Below the pieces are notes generated by a model. It searched no databases. It saw nothing but the letters and a program-made list of their open reading frames with translations, and was not told where the DNA came from. This document shows, piece by piece, positions 55,232-64,000 of a stretch of DNA of 64,000 nucleotides. Positions within the stretch are counted from its first letter, which is position 1. The number at the start of each line of letters is the position of its first letter. Source of the DNA: Enterobacteriaceae endosymbiont of Plateumaris consimilis (GTDB taxonomy: Bacteria; Pseudomonadota; Gammaproteobacteria; Enterobacterales; Enterobacteriaceae); NCBI RefSeq assembly GCF_012563145.1, contig NZ_CP046230.1, positions 188,333-252,332 of the forward strand. Direction: 5' to 3'. The translations under genes and the position numbers were made by a program.

Positions 55232-57130
55232 ATGAATAATTCAAATAAATATAATGCTGATGCTATTGAAGTATTAGAAGGATTAGATCCTGTAAGACGT
55301 AGACCAGGAATGTATACAGATCTTACTAGACCTAATCATTTAGGTCAAGAAGTTATAGATAATAGTGTAGATGAAGCATTATCTGGTTATGCAAAAAAAA
55401 TTGAAGTAATTTTATATAAAGACCAATCATTAGAAGTTATTGATGACGGTAGAGGAATGCCTGTTGATATACATCCTCAAGAAAAAATTCCAGCTGTTGA
55501 ACTAATTTTGTGTCGTTTACATTCAGGAAGTAAATTTTCTAATAAAAATTATACTTTTTCTGGAGGATTACATGGAGTTGGAATTTCTGTAGTTAATGCA
55601 TTATCTAAAAAAATGAAAGTTACTATATTTCGTCATGGTAAAGTTTATACTATAATTTTTAAAAACGGTTATAAAACTCAAGACCTTCAAGTAATAAATA
55701 ATACCAAAATAATAAATACTGGTACAAAAATAAGATTTTGGCCTAATAAATGTTTTTTTGATCATTCTACATTTTTAGTTTCTAGTTTAATAAATTTATT
55801 AAAAGCTAAAGCTGTGTTATGTCCCGGATTACAAGTATCTTTTAAAAATAAAAATACACAGGATAATTATCATTGGCATTATAAAGATGGTTTATCTGAT
55901 TATTTAATCAATTCTATAAACAATTTTAACACTATACCAAATATTCCATTTAAAGGTGAATATTATAATGATAAACAACATATAAATTGGGCTTTATTTT
56001 GGGTTTTAGAAAATCATCATTTTATTACAGAAAGCTATGTTAATTTGATTCCAACAACATATGGAGGAACTCATGTTAATGGGTTGCGTTTAGGTTTATT
56101 AGATGCTATGCGTAACTTTTGTCATTTTCATAATATTTTACCTAGAAATGTAAAATTATTAGGAGAAGATATTTGGATCCATTGTTCTTATGTATTGTCT
56201 ATAAAAATTCAAGATCCACAATTCACAGGACAAACTAAAGAAAGATTATCTTCACGGCAATGTACAATATTTGTTTCTAATATAATTAGAGATTCTTTTA
56301 TTTTATGGTTAAATCAAAATATTGAAATTGCTACTCATTTAGCTAATATGGTAATTTCTAATGCACAAAAACGTATTAGAGAATCAAAAAAACTAGTTAA
56401 AAAAAAAAATAATATTAGTTCTATATTACCTGGTAAATTAGCTGATTGTATAATTCATAACTCTAAAAATACAGAACTTTTTTTAGTAGAAGGAGATTCT
56501 GCAGGAGGTTCAGCTAAACAAGCTCGAGATAAATATTATCAAGCAGTAATGCCTTTAAAAGGAAAAATTTTAAATACATGGGAAATTAATTCTGAAGAAA
56601 TTTTATCTTCTCAAGAAATATATGATATTTCTCTTGCAATAGGTATTTATCCTAATAATAAAGATCTTAAAAAATTAAGATATAATAAAATTTGTATTTT
56701 AGCTGATGCTGATTCTGATGGATTACACATTGCTACATTATTATGTGCTTTATTTATTCGTCATTTTTTTCCATTAGTAAAAGAAGGACATATTTATGTT
56801 GCCATGCCTCCTTTATATCGTATAGATTTAGGTAAAGAAATATTTTATGCTTTAGATGAAAATGAAAAAACTACTATTTTAAATAAATTAAAAAATAAAA
56901 AAAATAATATTAATGTTCAAAGATTTAAAGGATTAGGTGAAATGAATCCTATTCAATTACGAGAAACAACATTAAATCCTGTTAGTAGAAGATTAGTGCA
57001 ATTAATAATTAATAATACTGATACAGAAATAAAAAAATCATTATCTATTATGGATATGTTACTTTCTAAAAAAAGAGCTGAAGATCGTCGTAAATGGTTA
57101 CAAAAAAAAGGTGATATTTCTAATATATAG
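55232..57130 (+). CDS. parE: DNA topoisomerase IV subunit B
   Basis: ATPase subunit of topoisomerase IV, which unlinks daughter chromosomes. It has 632 residues (E. coli 630). The GHKL ATPase has DNSVDEA, DDGRGMPV and GGLHGVGISVVNALS. The TOPRIM domain has EGDSAGGSAKQARD and LADADSDGLHI, and the C-terminus RRKWLQKKGDI is typical. It is read as ParE rather than GyrB because of length and the N-terminal YNADAIEVLEGLDPVRRRPGMY match. parC is not in the window. Confidence 0.96.
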   Translation: MNNSNKYNADAIEVLEGLDPVRRRPGMYTDLTRPNHLGQEVIDNSVDEALSGYAKKIEVILYKDQSLEVIDDGRGMPVDIHPQEKIPAVELILCRLHSGSKFSNKNYTFSGGLHGVGISVVNALSKKMKVTIFRHGKVYTIIFKNGYKTQDLQVINNTKIINTGTKIRFWPNKCFFDHSTFLVSSLINLLKAKAVLCPGLQVSFKNKNTQDNYHWHYKDGLSDYLINSINNFNTIPNIPFKGEYYNDKQHINWALFWVLENHHFITESYVNLIPTTYGGTHVNGLRLGLLDAMRNFCHFHNILPRNVKLLGEDIWIHCSYVLSIKIQDPQFTGQTKERLSSRQCTIFVSNIIRDSFILWLNQNIEIATHLANMVISNAQKRIRESKKLVKKKNNISSILPGKLADCIIHNSKNTELFLVEGDSAGGSAKQARDKYYQAVMPLKGKILNTWEINSEEILSSQEIYDISLAIGIYPNNKDLKKLRYNKICILADADSDGLHIATLLCALFIRHFFPLVKEGHIYVAMPPLYRIDLGKEIFYALDENEKTTILNKLKNKKNNINVQRFKGLGEMNPIQLRETTLNPVSRRLVQLIINNTDTEIKKSLSIMDMLLSKKRAEDRRKWLQKKGDISNI

Positions 57131-57462
57131 ATTTGAAAAAATATTTATTAATTGATAAAAAATTATATATATTGATATATCATATAATGATTAATTAACT
57201 AATTAAATTATTTAAAAAATATTATTTTCTATGTCAAAATATTAATTTCAGTTTAAAATAGATATTTTATCTTAATATATAGTTATTGAATATATTAATT
57301 ATATTACAAACTTTTACAATTACATAAAAAATTTATTTTTATAATTATATAACTATTTGATTAATTTAATTAAATATAACTTTTTACATTATTTATTAAT
57401 ACTTTTACCAAAAGATTTAATATATATTTATATAATTTTATTAAAATAAGGAATAATACACC
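57131..57462. other. Gene-free gap upstream of aceE
   Basis: 332 bases, nearly all A+T. It should contain the promoter of aceE-aceF-lpd; a TATAAT (about 57431) lies some 30 bases before the aceE ATG but has no convincing -35 partner. No remnant of pdhR, the repressor gene that precedes aceE in E. coli, was recognised. An AAGGAAT ribosome-binding site lies just before aceE. Confidence 0.6.
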
Positions 57463-60123
57463 ATGTCAGATAATTTATATAATGACGTGGATCCAATTGA
57501 AACTAATGATTGGATACAATCCATAGTATCTGTTATAAAAGAAGAAGGTATTGAAAGAGCTGAATTTTTATTAAAAAAATTAATAATACATACTAATAAA
57601 TATGGAGTAATGTTAAAAACAAAAAATAATAATTATATTAATACTATTTCATCAAAAAAAGAACCTATATATCCTGGAGATATTCTTTTAGAGAAAAAAA
57701 TAAGATCTTTTGTTCGTTGGAACGCAATTATGATGGTGTTAAAAGCTTCAAAAAAAGATTTAGATTTAGGAGGACATATTTCATCTTTTCAATCTTCAGC
57801 ACATATTTATGAAGTTTGTTTTAATCATTTTTTTCGAGCATCAACTAAAAATAGTTGTGGAGATTTAATTTATTTTCAAGGACATATTTCTCCAGGAATT
57901 TATTCTAGAGCTTTTATTGAAGGTAGATTAAATACAAATAATCTTAATAATTTTCGTCAAGAAACATTAGGTGAAGGTCTTTCCTCATATCCACATCCTA
58001 AATTAATGCCTAATTTTTGGCAATTTCCTACCGTATCTATGGGATTAGGTCCTATAGCAGCAATATATCAAGCAAAATTTTTAAAATATCTTGAAAATAG
58101 AAAATTAAAAAATACATCTAAACAAAAAATTTATGCGTTTATAGGTGATGGTGAAATGGATGAACCTGAATCTAAAGGTGCTATTAATATAGCAGTTCGT
58201 GAAAAGTTAGATAATTTAATTTTTGTTGTAAATTGTAATTTGCAACGTTTAGACGGTCCAGTCTATGGTAATGGTAAAATTATCAACGAATTAGAAAATA
58301 TTTTCTATGGTGCTGGATGGGAAGTAATAAAAGTTATTTGGGGTCATAATTGGGATTTATTATTTAAAAAAGATAAGACTGGAAAACTAATTCAATTAAT
58401 GAATGAAACTATTGATGGAGATTACCAAAATTTTAAATCTAAAAAAGGTGATTATATAAGAAAAAATTTTTTTGGAAAATATAAACAAACATTAGATCTT
58501 GTAAAAGATATGACTGATACAGAGATAGAACAATTAAATTATGGTGGACATGATTCTAAAAAAATTTATGCTGCGTTTAAAAAAGCATATCACATTAAAA
58601 ATAAACCTATAATAATATTAATACATACGATTAAAGGATATGGTCTTGGTAATATAGCAGAAAGTAAAAATATAGCACATCAAATAAAAAAAATAGATTT
58701 TAACACAATTAAATATATTAGAAATCGTTTAAATATACCAATTAATGATGTAGATTTACATTTTTTACCTTACCTTTCTTTTGAAAAAGATTCTAAAGAA
58801 TATCAATATATTCATCATCAAAGAAAAAAATTAGGAGGATATCTTCCTTCTAGAAGAAGAAATTTTAGTGAAAAATTAAAATTACCATCTTTATCTGATT
58901 TTAGTTTTTTATTCAAAAAACAAGAACAAAAAATATCTACTACTATAGTTTTTATAAGAATATTAAATATTATGCTAAGAAATAATTCTATTAAAAATAG
59001 AATAGTACCTATTATTGCTGATGAAGCACGTACATTTGGTATGGAAGGTTTATTTAGGCAAATAGGAATTTACAATTCTAATGGTTTAAATTATATTCCT
59101 CAAGATATAGAATTATTAGCTTATTATAAAGAAGATAAAAAAGGACAAATTTTACAAGAAGGTATAAATGAATCAGGAGCATTTGCTTCTTGGTTAGCAG
59201 CGGCTACATCTTATTCTACTAATAATTTTCCTATGATACCTTTTTATATCTATTATTCTATGTTTGGTTTTCAAAGAATAGGTGATTTTTGTTGGGCTGC
59301 AGGAGATCAGCAAGCTAGAGGTTTTTTAATAGGAGCAACTTCTGGTAGAACTACATTAAATGGTGAAGGATTACAACATGAAGATGGACATAGTCATATT
59401 TATTCCTTAACAATTCCTAATTGTATTTCGTATGATCCTGCATATGCTTATGAAATAGCTATAATTATACATAGTGGATTACAAAGAATGTATGGTGAAA
59501 AACAAGAAAATATATATTATTATATAACTACTACAAACGAAAATTATTATATGCCTGAATTGATTCTTAATTCTAATATTGAATATGGTGTTTGTAAAGG
59601 AATTTATAAATTAAAAACAATAAAAGGATACATAACAGTTCAATTATTAGGATCAGGGTCAATATTACGCCATATTATTAAAGCTGGAGAAATATTATAT
59701 AACGAATATAATATAGGATCTAATATTTTTAGTGTAACTTCTTTTACAGAATTAGCTAGAGATGGTCAAGATTGTGATAGATGGAATATGTTGCATCCAT
59801 CAGAAAAAAATCGTGTACCATATATTACAAGTATTATGAATAATGAACCAACAGTTGCTGCTACTGATTACATGAAACTTTTTGCAGAACAAGTTCGTAA
59901 ATATATACCATCAAATAATTATATTGTTTTAGGAACAGATGGATTTGGTCGTTCTGATAGTCGTAAAAATTTACGTGATTTTTTTGAAATTAATAAATTA
60001 TATATTGTTTTAGCAACATTAAATATGTTAGTTGAATTAAATTTAATTAATAAAAAATTAGTTCTAAATTTCATTAAAAAATATAATATTAACGTTAATA
60101 AGAATAATCCTAGAATATCATAA
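57463..60123 (+). CDS. aceE: Pyruvate dehydrogenase E1
   Basis: Homodimeric thiamine-diphosphate E1 that decarboxylates pyruvate and hands acetyl groups to AceF. It has 886 residues (E. coli 887). The ThDP motif GDGEMDEPESKGAI, GRTTLNGEGLQHEDGHSH and ATDYMKLFAEQVR are conserved, and the N-terminal VDPIETNDWIQSI region, which binds AceF, is recognisable. First gene of aceE-aceF-lpd, with pdhR lost. Confidence 0.98.
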   Translation: MSDNLYNDVDPIETNDWIQSIVSVIKEEGIERAEFLLKKLIIHTNKYGVMLKTKNNNYINTISSKKEPIYPGDILLEKKIRSFVRWNAIMMVLKASKKDLDLGGHISSFQSSAHIYEVCFNHFFRASTKNSCGDLIYFQGHISPGIYSRAFIEGRLNTNNLNNFRQETLGEGLSSYPHPKLMPNFWQFPTVSMGLGPIAAIYQAKFLKYLENRKLKNTSKQKIYAFIGDGEMDEPESKGAINIAVREKLDNLIFVVNCNLQRLDGPVYGNGKIINELENIFYGAGWEVIKVIWGHNWDLLFKKDKTGKLIQLMNETIDGDYQNFKSKKGDYIRKNFFGKYKQTLDLVKDMTDTEIEQLNYGGHDSKKIYAAFKKAYHIKNKPIIILIHTIKGYGLGNIAESKNIAHQIKKIDFNTIKYIRNRLNIPINDVDLHFLPYLSFEKDSKEYQYIHHQRKKLGGYLPSRRRNFSEKLKLPSLSDFSFLFKKQEQKISTTIVFIRILNIMLRNNSIKNRIVPIIADEARTFGMEGLFRQIGIYNSNGLNYIPQDIELLAYYKEDKKGQILQEGINESGAFASWLAAATSYSTNNFPMIPFYIYYSMFGFQRIGDFCWAAGDQQARGFLIGATSGRTTLNGEGLQHEDGHSHIYSLTIPNCISYDPAYAYEIAIIIHSGLQRMYGEKQENIYYYITTTNENYYMPELILNSNIEYGVCKGIYKLKTIKGYITVQLLGSGSILRHIIKAGEILYNEYNIGSNIFSVTSFTELARDGQDCDRWNMLHPSEKNRVPYITSIMNNEPTVAATDYMKLFAEQVRKYIPSNNYIVLGTDGFGRSDSRKNLRDFFEINKLYIVLATLNMLVELNLINKKLVLNFIKKYNINVNKNNPRIS

Positions 60124-60139
60124 AAAGGAAAACATTAAT

Positions 60140-61633
60140 ATGAAAATAAAATTACCAGACATAGGAATTGAAGAAATGAAGGTTACTGATATTCTAGTAA
60201 AAAAAGGAGATAAAATACATAAAGAAGACTCTATTATTGTTATAGAAGGAGAAAAAACTTCTATGGAAATACCTTCTACAGAAAATGGTATTATAACAAA
60301 TATAAAAGTATCAATTGGAGATATAGTACATACTGGTTCTATAATCTTAGAATTAAATAATAATATTTCAACAATAAATAATTATACTAATATTATTTCT
60401 GATGACGTTAAAGACAAAATTTCTGATATTTATTTAATAAATAAAATAATTGTACCTAATATTGATTATGATGGGTCTATGAAAATAATTAAAATTTTTG
60501 TAAAAAAAGGAGATAAAGTTTATAAAAATAATCCATTAGTAACATTAGAAAATAATAAAAATAATTTTAATATAATTTCATTATACGATGGCTTTATAAA
60601 AAAAATAATAATTAAAATAGGTGATGATGTTAAATCTGGTGATAATATCATGTTAATATCTACTATTGCATCAGAAAATATAAAAAAAGATAATATAAAT
60701 GTAAATTCTCTATTAAATATAAATAATATTATTACAAATAACAGTATACATGCTTCACCTTCTGTAAGAAAAATAGCAAGAAAATTAAATATTAATTTAC
60801 TAAATGTAATTGGTAGTGGTAATAAAAAAAGAATTTTAAAAGAAGATTTATTAAAATATATTTCAATAAATAATAATCAAAAAAACATAAGCAATATTTC
60901 TCTTTCATTTACTTCTGATTTCTTTCAAAAATTTGGTAAAATAGAACAAAAAGAAATGAATCAAATTCAAAAAATGTCAGCTAAAAATCTAACTAAAAAT
61001 TGGAAAAATATTCCTCATGTTACTCAGCATATTGAAGCAGATATAACTGTACTAGAATCATTTCGTATTCAAAAAAATAATGAATTAAATAAAAAAAATA
61101 AAAATATTAAAATTACATTATTAAGTTTTTTAATTAAAATATGTGCAAATGCTTTAAAAAAATATCCTATATTTAATTCCTCTTTATTAGATAATAAAAA
61201 AATAATTTTAAAAAAATATTATAATATAGGTATAGCTATAAACACTGATAAAGGATTATTAGTACCTGTTATATTTGACTTAATGAATAAAAATATTATT
61301 GATATATCTAGAGAATTAGTTTTATTATCTAATAAAGCTAAATCAGGAAAATTAATTCCTAGTGATATGCAAGGTGGATGTTTTACATTATCTAATTTAG
61401 GTAATAAAACTGGTAGTTTTTTTACTCCTATAATTAATTCACCTGAAATAGCGATTTTAGGAATTTCTCAAGCTAATATTAAACCTTTTTGGAATGGGAA
61501 AAAATTTATTCCTCATCTTTTATTACCATTATCTTTATCATATGATCATAGAGTTATAAATGGTGTTGAAGCTATTATTTTTTTAAATTATATTTGTGAT
61601 TTAATATCAGATATTAGAAATTTATTAATGTAG
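60140..61633 (+). CDS. aceF: Pyruvate dehydrogenase E2 (dihydrolipoyl acetyltransferase), two lipoyl domains
   Basis: Acetyltransferase core of the pyruvate dehydrogenase complex. It has 497 residues, against 630 in E. coli, because only two lipoyl domains remain instead of three. Lipoyl 1 has K39 in EGEKTSMEI. Lipoyl 2 has the candidate K140 in NNKNNFNI, in a more diverged setting. The E3-binding domain is intact (SPSVRKIARKL, VIGSGNKKRILKEDLLKY). The catalytic block is SYDHRVINGVEA, with Asn where E. coli has Asp. It starts 16 bases after aceE. Confidence 0.96.
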   Translation: MKIKLPDIGIEEMKVTDILVKKGDKIHKEDSIIVIEGEKTSMEIPSTENGIITNIKVSIGDIVHTGSIILELNNNISTINNYTNIISDDVKDKISDIYLINKIIVPNIDYDGSMKIIKIFVKKGDKVYKNNPLVTLENNKNNFNIISLYDGFIKKIIIKIGDDVKSGDNIMLISTIASENIKKDNINVNSLLNINNIITNNSIHASPSVRKIARKLNINLLNVIGSGNKKRILKEDLLKYISINNNQKNISNISLSFTSDFFQKFGKIEQKEMNQIQKMSAKNLTKNWKNIPHVTQHIEADITVLESFRIQKNNELNKKNKNIKITLLSFLIKICANALKKYPIFNSSLLDNKKIILKKYYNIGIAINTDKGLLVPVIFDLMNKNIIDISRELVLLSNKAKSGKLIPSDMQGGCFTLSNLGNKTGSFFTPIINSPEIAILGISQANIKPFWNGKKFIPHLLLPLSLSYDHRVINGVEAIIFLNYICDLISDIRNLLM

Positions 61634-61686
61634 TAAAAAGTACAATAAAATAGTAAATTTATTAGTAATTAATTATAGAGATAATT

Positions 61687-63099
61687 ATGAGTATAAAAAT
61701 TAAAACTTCAGTAGTTGTAATAGGAGGAGGACCTTCAGGATATTCTGCTGCATTTCGTTGTAGTGATTTAGGTATGAAAACTATAATAGTAGAAAATTAC
61801 CTAAGTTTAGGAGGTGTATGTTTAAATGTAGGATGTATACCTTCTAAAACATTACTACATATAGCAAAATTAATAAAAGAAAATAATAATTTTTTTAGTA
61901 AAGGTATATTAAATAATGTTCCTAATGTAAATATAGAAAAAATTATTTTATGGAAAGATCAAATAATAAAAAAATTATCTAATGGATTAAATTTTCTTGC
62001 ACGTTCCAGAAAAATAAATATTATTAATGGAATTGGTAAATTTAAAACACCAAATATTCTTGATGTAAAAAATGATAATGATCATTATCAAATAGAATTT
62101 AAACATGCTATTATTGCTACAGGATCTAAACCTATAAAATTACCATTTATTCCTTATAATGATAATCGAATATGGACTTCTACAGATGCTTTATTATTAA
62201 AACAAATTCCTAAAAAAATATTAATTTTAGGAGGAGGTATTATTGGTTTAGAAATGGCAACTATTTATCATTCTTTAGGTACTGAAATTAATATTATTGA
62301 AATGTCTAATGAAATATTACCATCAGTTGATAATGATATTATGCAGATTTATAATAATAATATAAAAAATAAATTTAATATTATGTTAAATACAAAAGTT
62401 GTATCTATAGATAATAAAAAAAATTTATTACAAGTTTATATGACTGATGACAATAATAAATCTATTTTTTCTAAAAAATATGATATTATTTTAACAGCTA
62501 TAGGAAGAAAACCAAACTCAAATATTATTAATAATAATTCATTTAACATTAAAATTAATAATAATGGATTTATTGAAGTTGATAATCAAATGAGAACTAA
62601 TATTTCTCATATATATGCTATTGGAGATGTTATAGGTTATCCTATGTTAGCTCATAAAGGAATTCATGAAGGTCATTTAGTAGCAGAGATTATCTCTGGT
62701 AAAAATCATTTTTTTATTCCAAAAGTAATACCTTCTATTGCATATACTGATCCAGAAATAGGTTGGGTAGGTATAACAGAAAAAGATGCAAAAATAAAAA
62801 ATATAAATTATGGTGTCTCATCTTTGCCATGGAATACTTTAGGTAGAGGATTATGTTCTAATGCAGAAAATGGTTTAACAAAATTAATTTTTAATAAAAA
62901 TACTAATAAAATTATAGGTGGTTCAGTTATTGGATATAATGCTGGAGAATTATTAGGAGAAATTAGTTTAGCCATAGAAATGGGATGTGATGCAGAAGAT
63001 ATATCATTGACTATACATGCTCATCCAACATTTTATGAGTCAATAGGAATAACTACAGAAATATTTTTAGGATTAGCAACAGATATATTAAATAAATAA
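61687..63099 (+). CDS. lpd: Dihydrolipoamide dehydrogenase (E3)
   Basis: FAD enzyme that reoxidises lipoamide for both the pyruvate and the 2-oxoglutarate dehydrogenase complexes. It has 470 residues (E. coli 474). FAD motif VVIGGGPSGYSAAFR, redox disulfide C45/C50 in GGVCLNVGCIPSK, NAD motif ILGGGIIGLEMA, YAIGDVIGYPMLAHKG and the active-site His in HAHPTFYES are present. It lies 53 bases after aceF. Confidence 0.98.
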   Translation: MSIKIKTSVVVIGGGPSGYSAAFRCSDLGMKTIIVENYLSLGGVCLNVGCIPSKTLLHIAKLIKENNNFFSKGILNNVPNVNIEKIILWKDQIIKKLSNGLNFLARSRKINIINGIGKFKTPNILDVKNDNDHYQIEFKHAIIATGSKPIKLPFIPYNDNRIWTSTDALLLKQIPKKILILGGGIIGLEMATIYHSLGTEINIIEMSNEILPSVDNDIMQIYNNNIKNKFNIMLNTKVVSIDNKKNLLQVYMTDDNNKSIFSKKYDIILTAIGRKPNSNIINNNSFNIKINNNGFIEVDNQMRTNISHIYAIGDVIGYPMLAHKGIHEGHLVAEIISGKNHFFIPKVIPSIAYTDPEIGWVGITEKDAKIKNINYGVSSLPWNTLGRGLCSNAENGLTKLIFNKNTNKIIGGSVIGYNAGELLGEISLAIEMGCDAEDISLTIHAHPTFYESIGITTEIFLGLATDILNK

Positions 63100-63153
63100 T
63101 ATTTTTAAAAAATTATATCAATAAGATTATTTTAATACTTTATGAAAATGGGA

Positions 63154-63176
63154 AGTAATTAAATATATTAATTACT
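63154..63176. terminator. Terminator between lpd and dapE
   Basis: A 9-bp inverted repeat AGTAATTAA/TTAATTACT with loop ATATA lies between the convergent lpd and dapE. The flanking GGA/TCTCC bases add possible further pairing. Moderate support because the stem is AT-rich. Confidence 0.55.
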
Positions 63177-63201
63177 CTCCATTAATATTTGTATATAAAT
63201 T

Positions 63202-64000
63202 TTAATTTTTTAATAAAATATCTTTAATAATTTTATAATAAATTTTACTTAGTAAATAAAGATCGTTAATTTTTACACATTCATTTATTTTATGAATAGT
63301 AGAATTTATAAGTCCTAATTCAATTATTTGTGCCTTACTTTTTATAATAAAACGTGCATCAGATGTACCACCATCATTAAAAATTGTCGGATAAATATTA
63401 TTTATTAATTTAATATTTTTTTTCACAATATTCATTAAATTTTTTTTATTTAAATTATTTGTCTGGGGTAAACTTAAAAAAGGTAATCCACTAATATTCC
63501 ATTTAATATTAAAATATTTAATATGTTTTTGAATAATTTTATTAAAAATATCTAAAATTTTTTTATAATGAATTTCATTATTAAATCTAAAATTAAATTT
63601 TAATAAAATGTTATTAGGAATTATATTATTAATATTACTTTTAATTGATGATAACATATGTGTAATTTGCATACTAGTTTTTGGAAAAAATTTATTTCCT
63701 TTATCCCATTGAACTAATAATAATTCATTTAAAGCAGGAACTATTTGATGAATAGGATTATTTGCCAATTTATGATAAGCAACATGACCTTGAATACCTT
63801 TAACAATTAATTCAATATTTAATGAACCTCTTCTTCCGTTTTTTATATTATCTCCTAATATTTTATTACTTGTTGGTTCTCCTATTATAAAATAATCTAA
63901 TTTTTCGTTTCTATCTATTAATTTATTAATAACTTTTTTAGTTCCATTAGCTGCTGTACTTTCTTCATCAGAAGTAATTAAAAAAGCTAAACGACCATTA
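63202..64000 (-). CDS. dapE: Succinyl-diaminopimelate desuccinylase, C-terminal two-thirds (runs off the window)
   Basis: Zinc hydrolase of the succinylase route to DAP and lysine. The frame is open from the window end at 64000 to the stop at 63202, about 265 residues of the usual 375. It begins inside NGRLAFLITSDEES, the block with the catalytic Glu, then GEPTSN, NGRRGSLNIEL, and the dimer-contact IQGHVAYHKLANNPIH. It ends with TSDARFI, the HKINECV His ligand and a normal C-terminus. No frameshift between 63768 and 64000: a TTG there is an internal Leu, not a start. Confidence 0.96.
   Translation of the reverse strand, partial: NGRLAFLITSDEESTAANGTKKVINKLIDRNEKLDYFIIGEPTSNKILGDNIKNGRRGSLNIELIVKGIQGHVAYHKLANNPIHQIVPALNELLLVQWDKGNKFFPKTSMQITHMLSSIKSNINNIIPNNILLKFNFRFNNEIHYKKILDIFNKIIQKHIKYFNIKWNISGLPFLSLPQTNNLNKKNLMNIVKKNIKLINNIYPTIFNDGGTSDARFIIKSKAQIIELGLINSTIHKINECVKINDLYLLSKIYYKIIKDILLKN

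Noticed and set aside
61542-61577. Asp-to-Asn change in the AceF catalytic motif as a sign of inactivation
   Set aside because: Asn at this position is, as I recall, found in some active pyruvate dehydrogenase E2 proteins (e.g. Azotobacter), so it is not evidence for loss.

Overview
This 64 kb window is very AT-rich (roughly one-fifth G+C by eye) and reads as part of the reduced chromosome of an obligate insect endosymbiont in the Enterobacterales. Every recognisable gene has its closest remembered counterpart in E. coli, and the gene order consists of short E. coli blocks with the intervening genes deleted. There are no insertion sequences, phages, CRISPR arrays or toxin genes, and almost no regulators. 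The gene set (branched-chain and lysine synthesis, OmpA, FabA, GmhA, DcuA, cytochrome bd) looks more like Blochmannia-type or related hemipteran/ant symbionts than Buchnera, but the genus cannot be fixed from the sequence alone.

Layout. 1-3.7 kb: era (partial), rnc, lepB, lepA. 3.7-13.3 kb: prlC, rlmB, purA, hflC, hflK, miaA, mutL, tRNA-Gly, orn (the E. coli 94-min block without hfq, hflX, rnr, nsrR and amiB). 13.5-18 kb: efp, groL, groS with a heat-shock promoter, dcuA, tRNA-Phe. 18-26 kb: fabA, ompA, ygfZ, carB, carA, gmhA. 26-33 kb: ilvC, ilvD, ilvE, ilvM, ilvG, tRNA-Trp. 33.3-34.9 kb: a wreck of purH. 35-39.4 kb: fpr, tpiA, lysS, prfB (with programmed frameshift), tRNA-Ile2. 39.4-47.7 kb: degP, rpiA, dapF, uvrD, corA, ansP. 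48-55 kb: sucA, sucB, cydA, cydB, cydX. 55-64 kb: parE, aceE, aceF, lpd, dapE (partial).

How the genes work together. Energy comes from pyruvate and 2-oxoglutarate dehydrogenases (aceEF, sucAB, shared lpd) and is oxidised through cytochrome bd. DcuA and AnsP may supply C4-dicarboxylates and asparagine. Nutritional output visible here is valine/leucine/isoleucine (ilvGMEDC, but no ilvA), lysine/DAP (dapF, dapE) and carbamoyl phosphate (carAB) for arginine or pyrimidines. Envelope functions (ompA, gmhA, fabA, degP, lepB) indicate that a real outer membrane is still made.

The most informative signals concern decay and retained recoding. purH is a full-length but destroyed pseudogene. purA is an open frame that has lost much of its IMP-binding motif, so purine synthesis seems to be collapsing. 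prfB keeps the UGA-codon-26 +1 frameshift in exactly the E. coli register. miaA has a broken Walker A glycine, sucB has lost most of its E3-binding domain, and hflC is truncated. I did not find a novel multi-gene system in this window.
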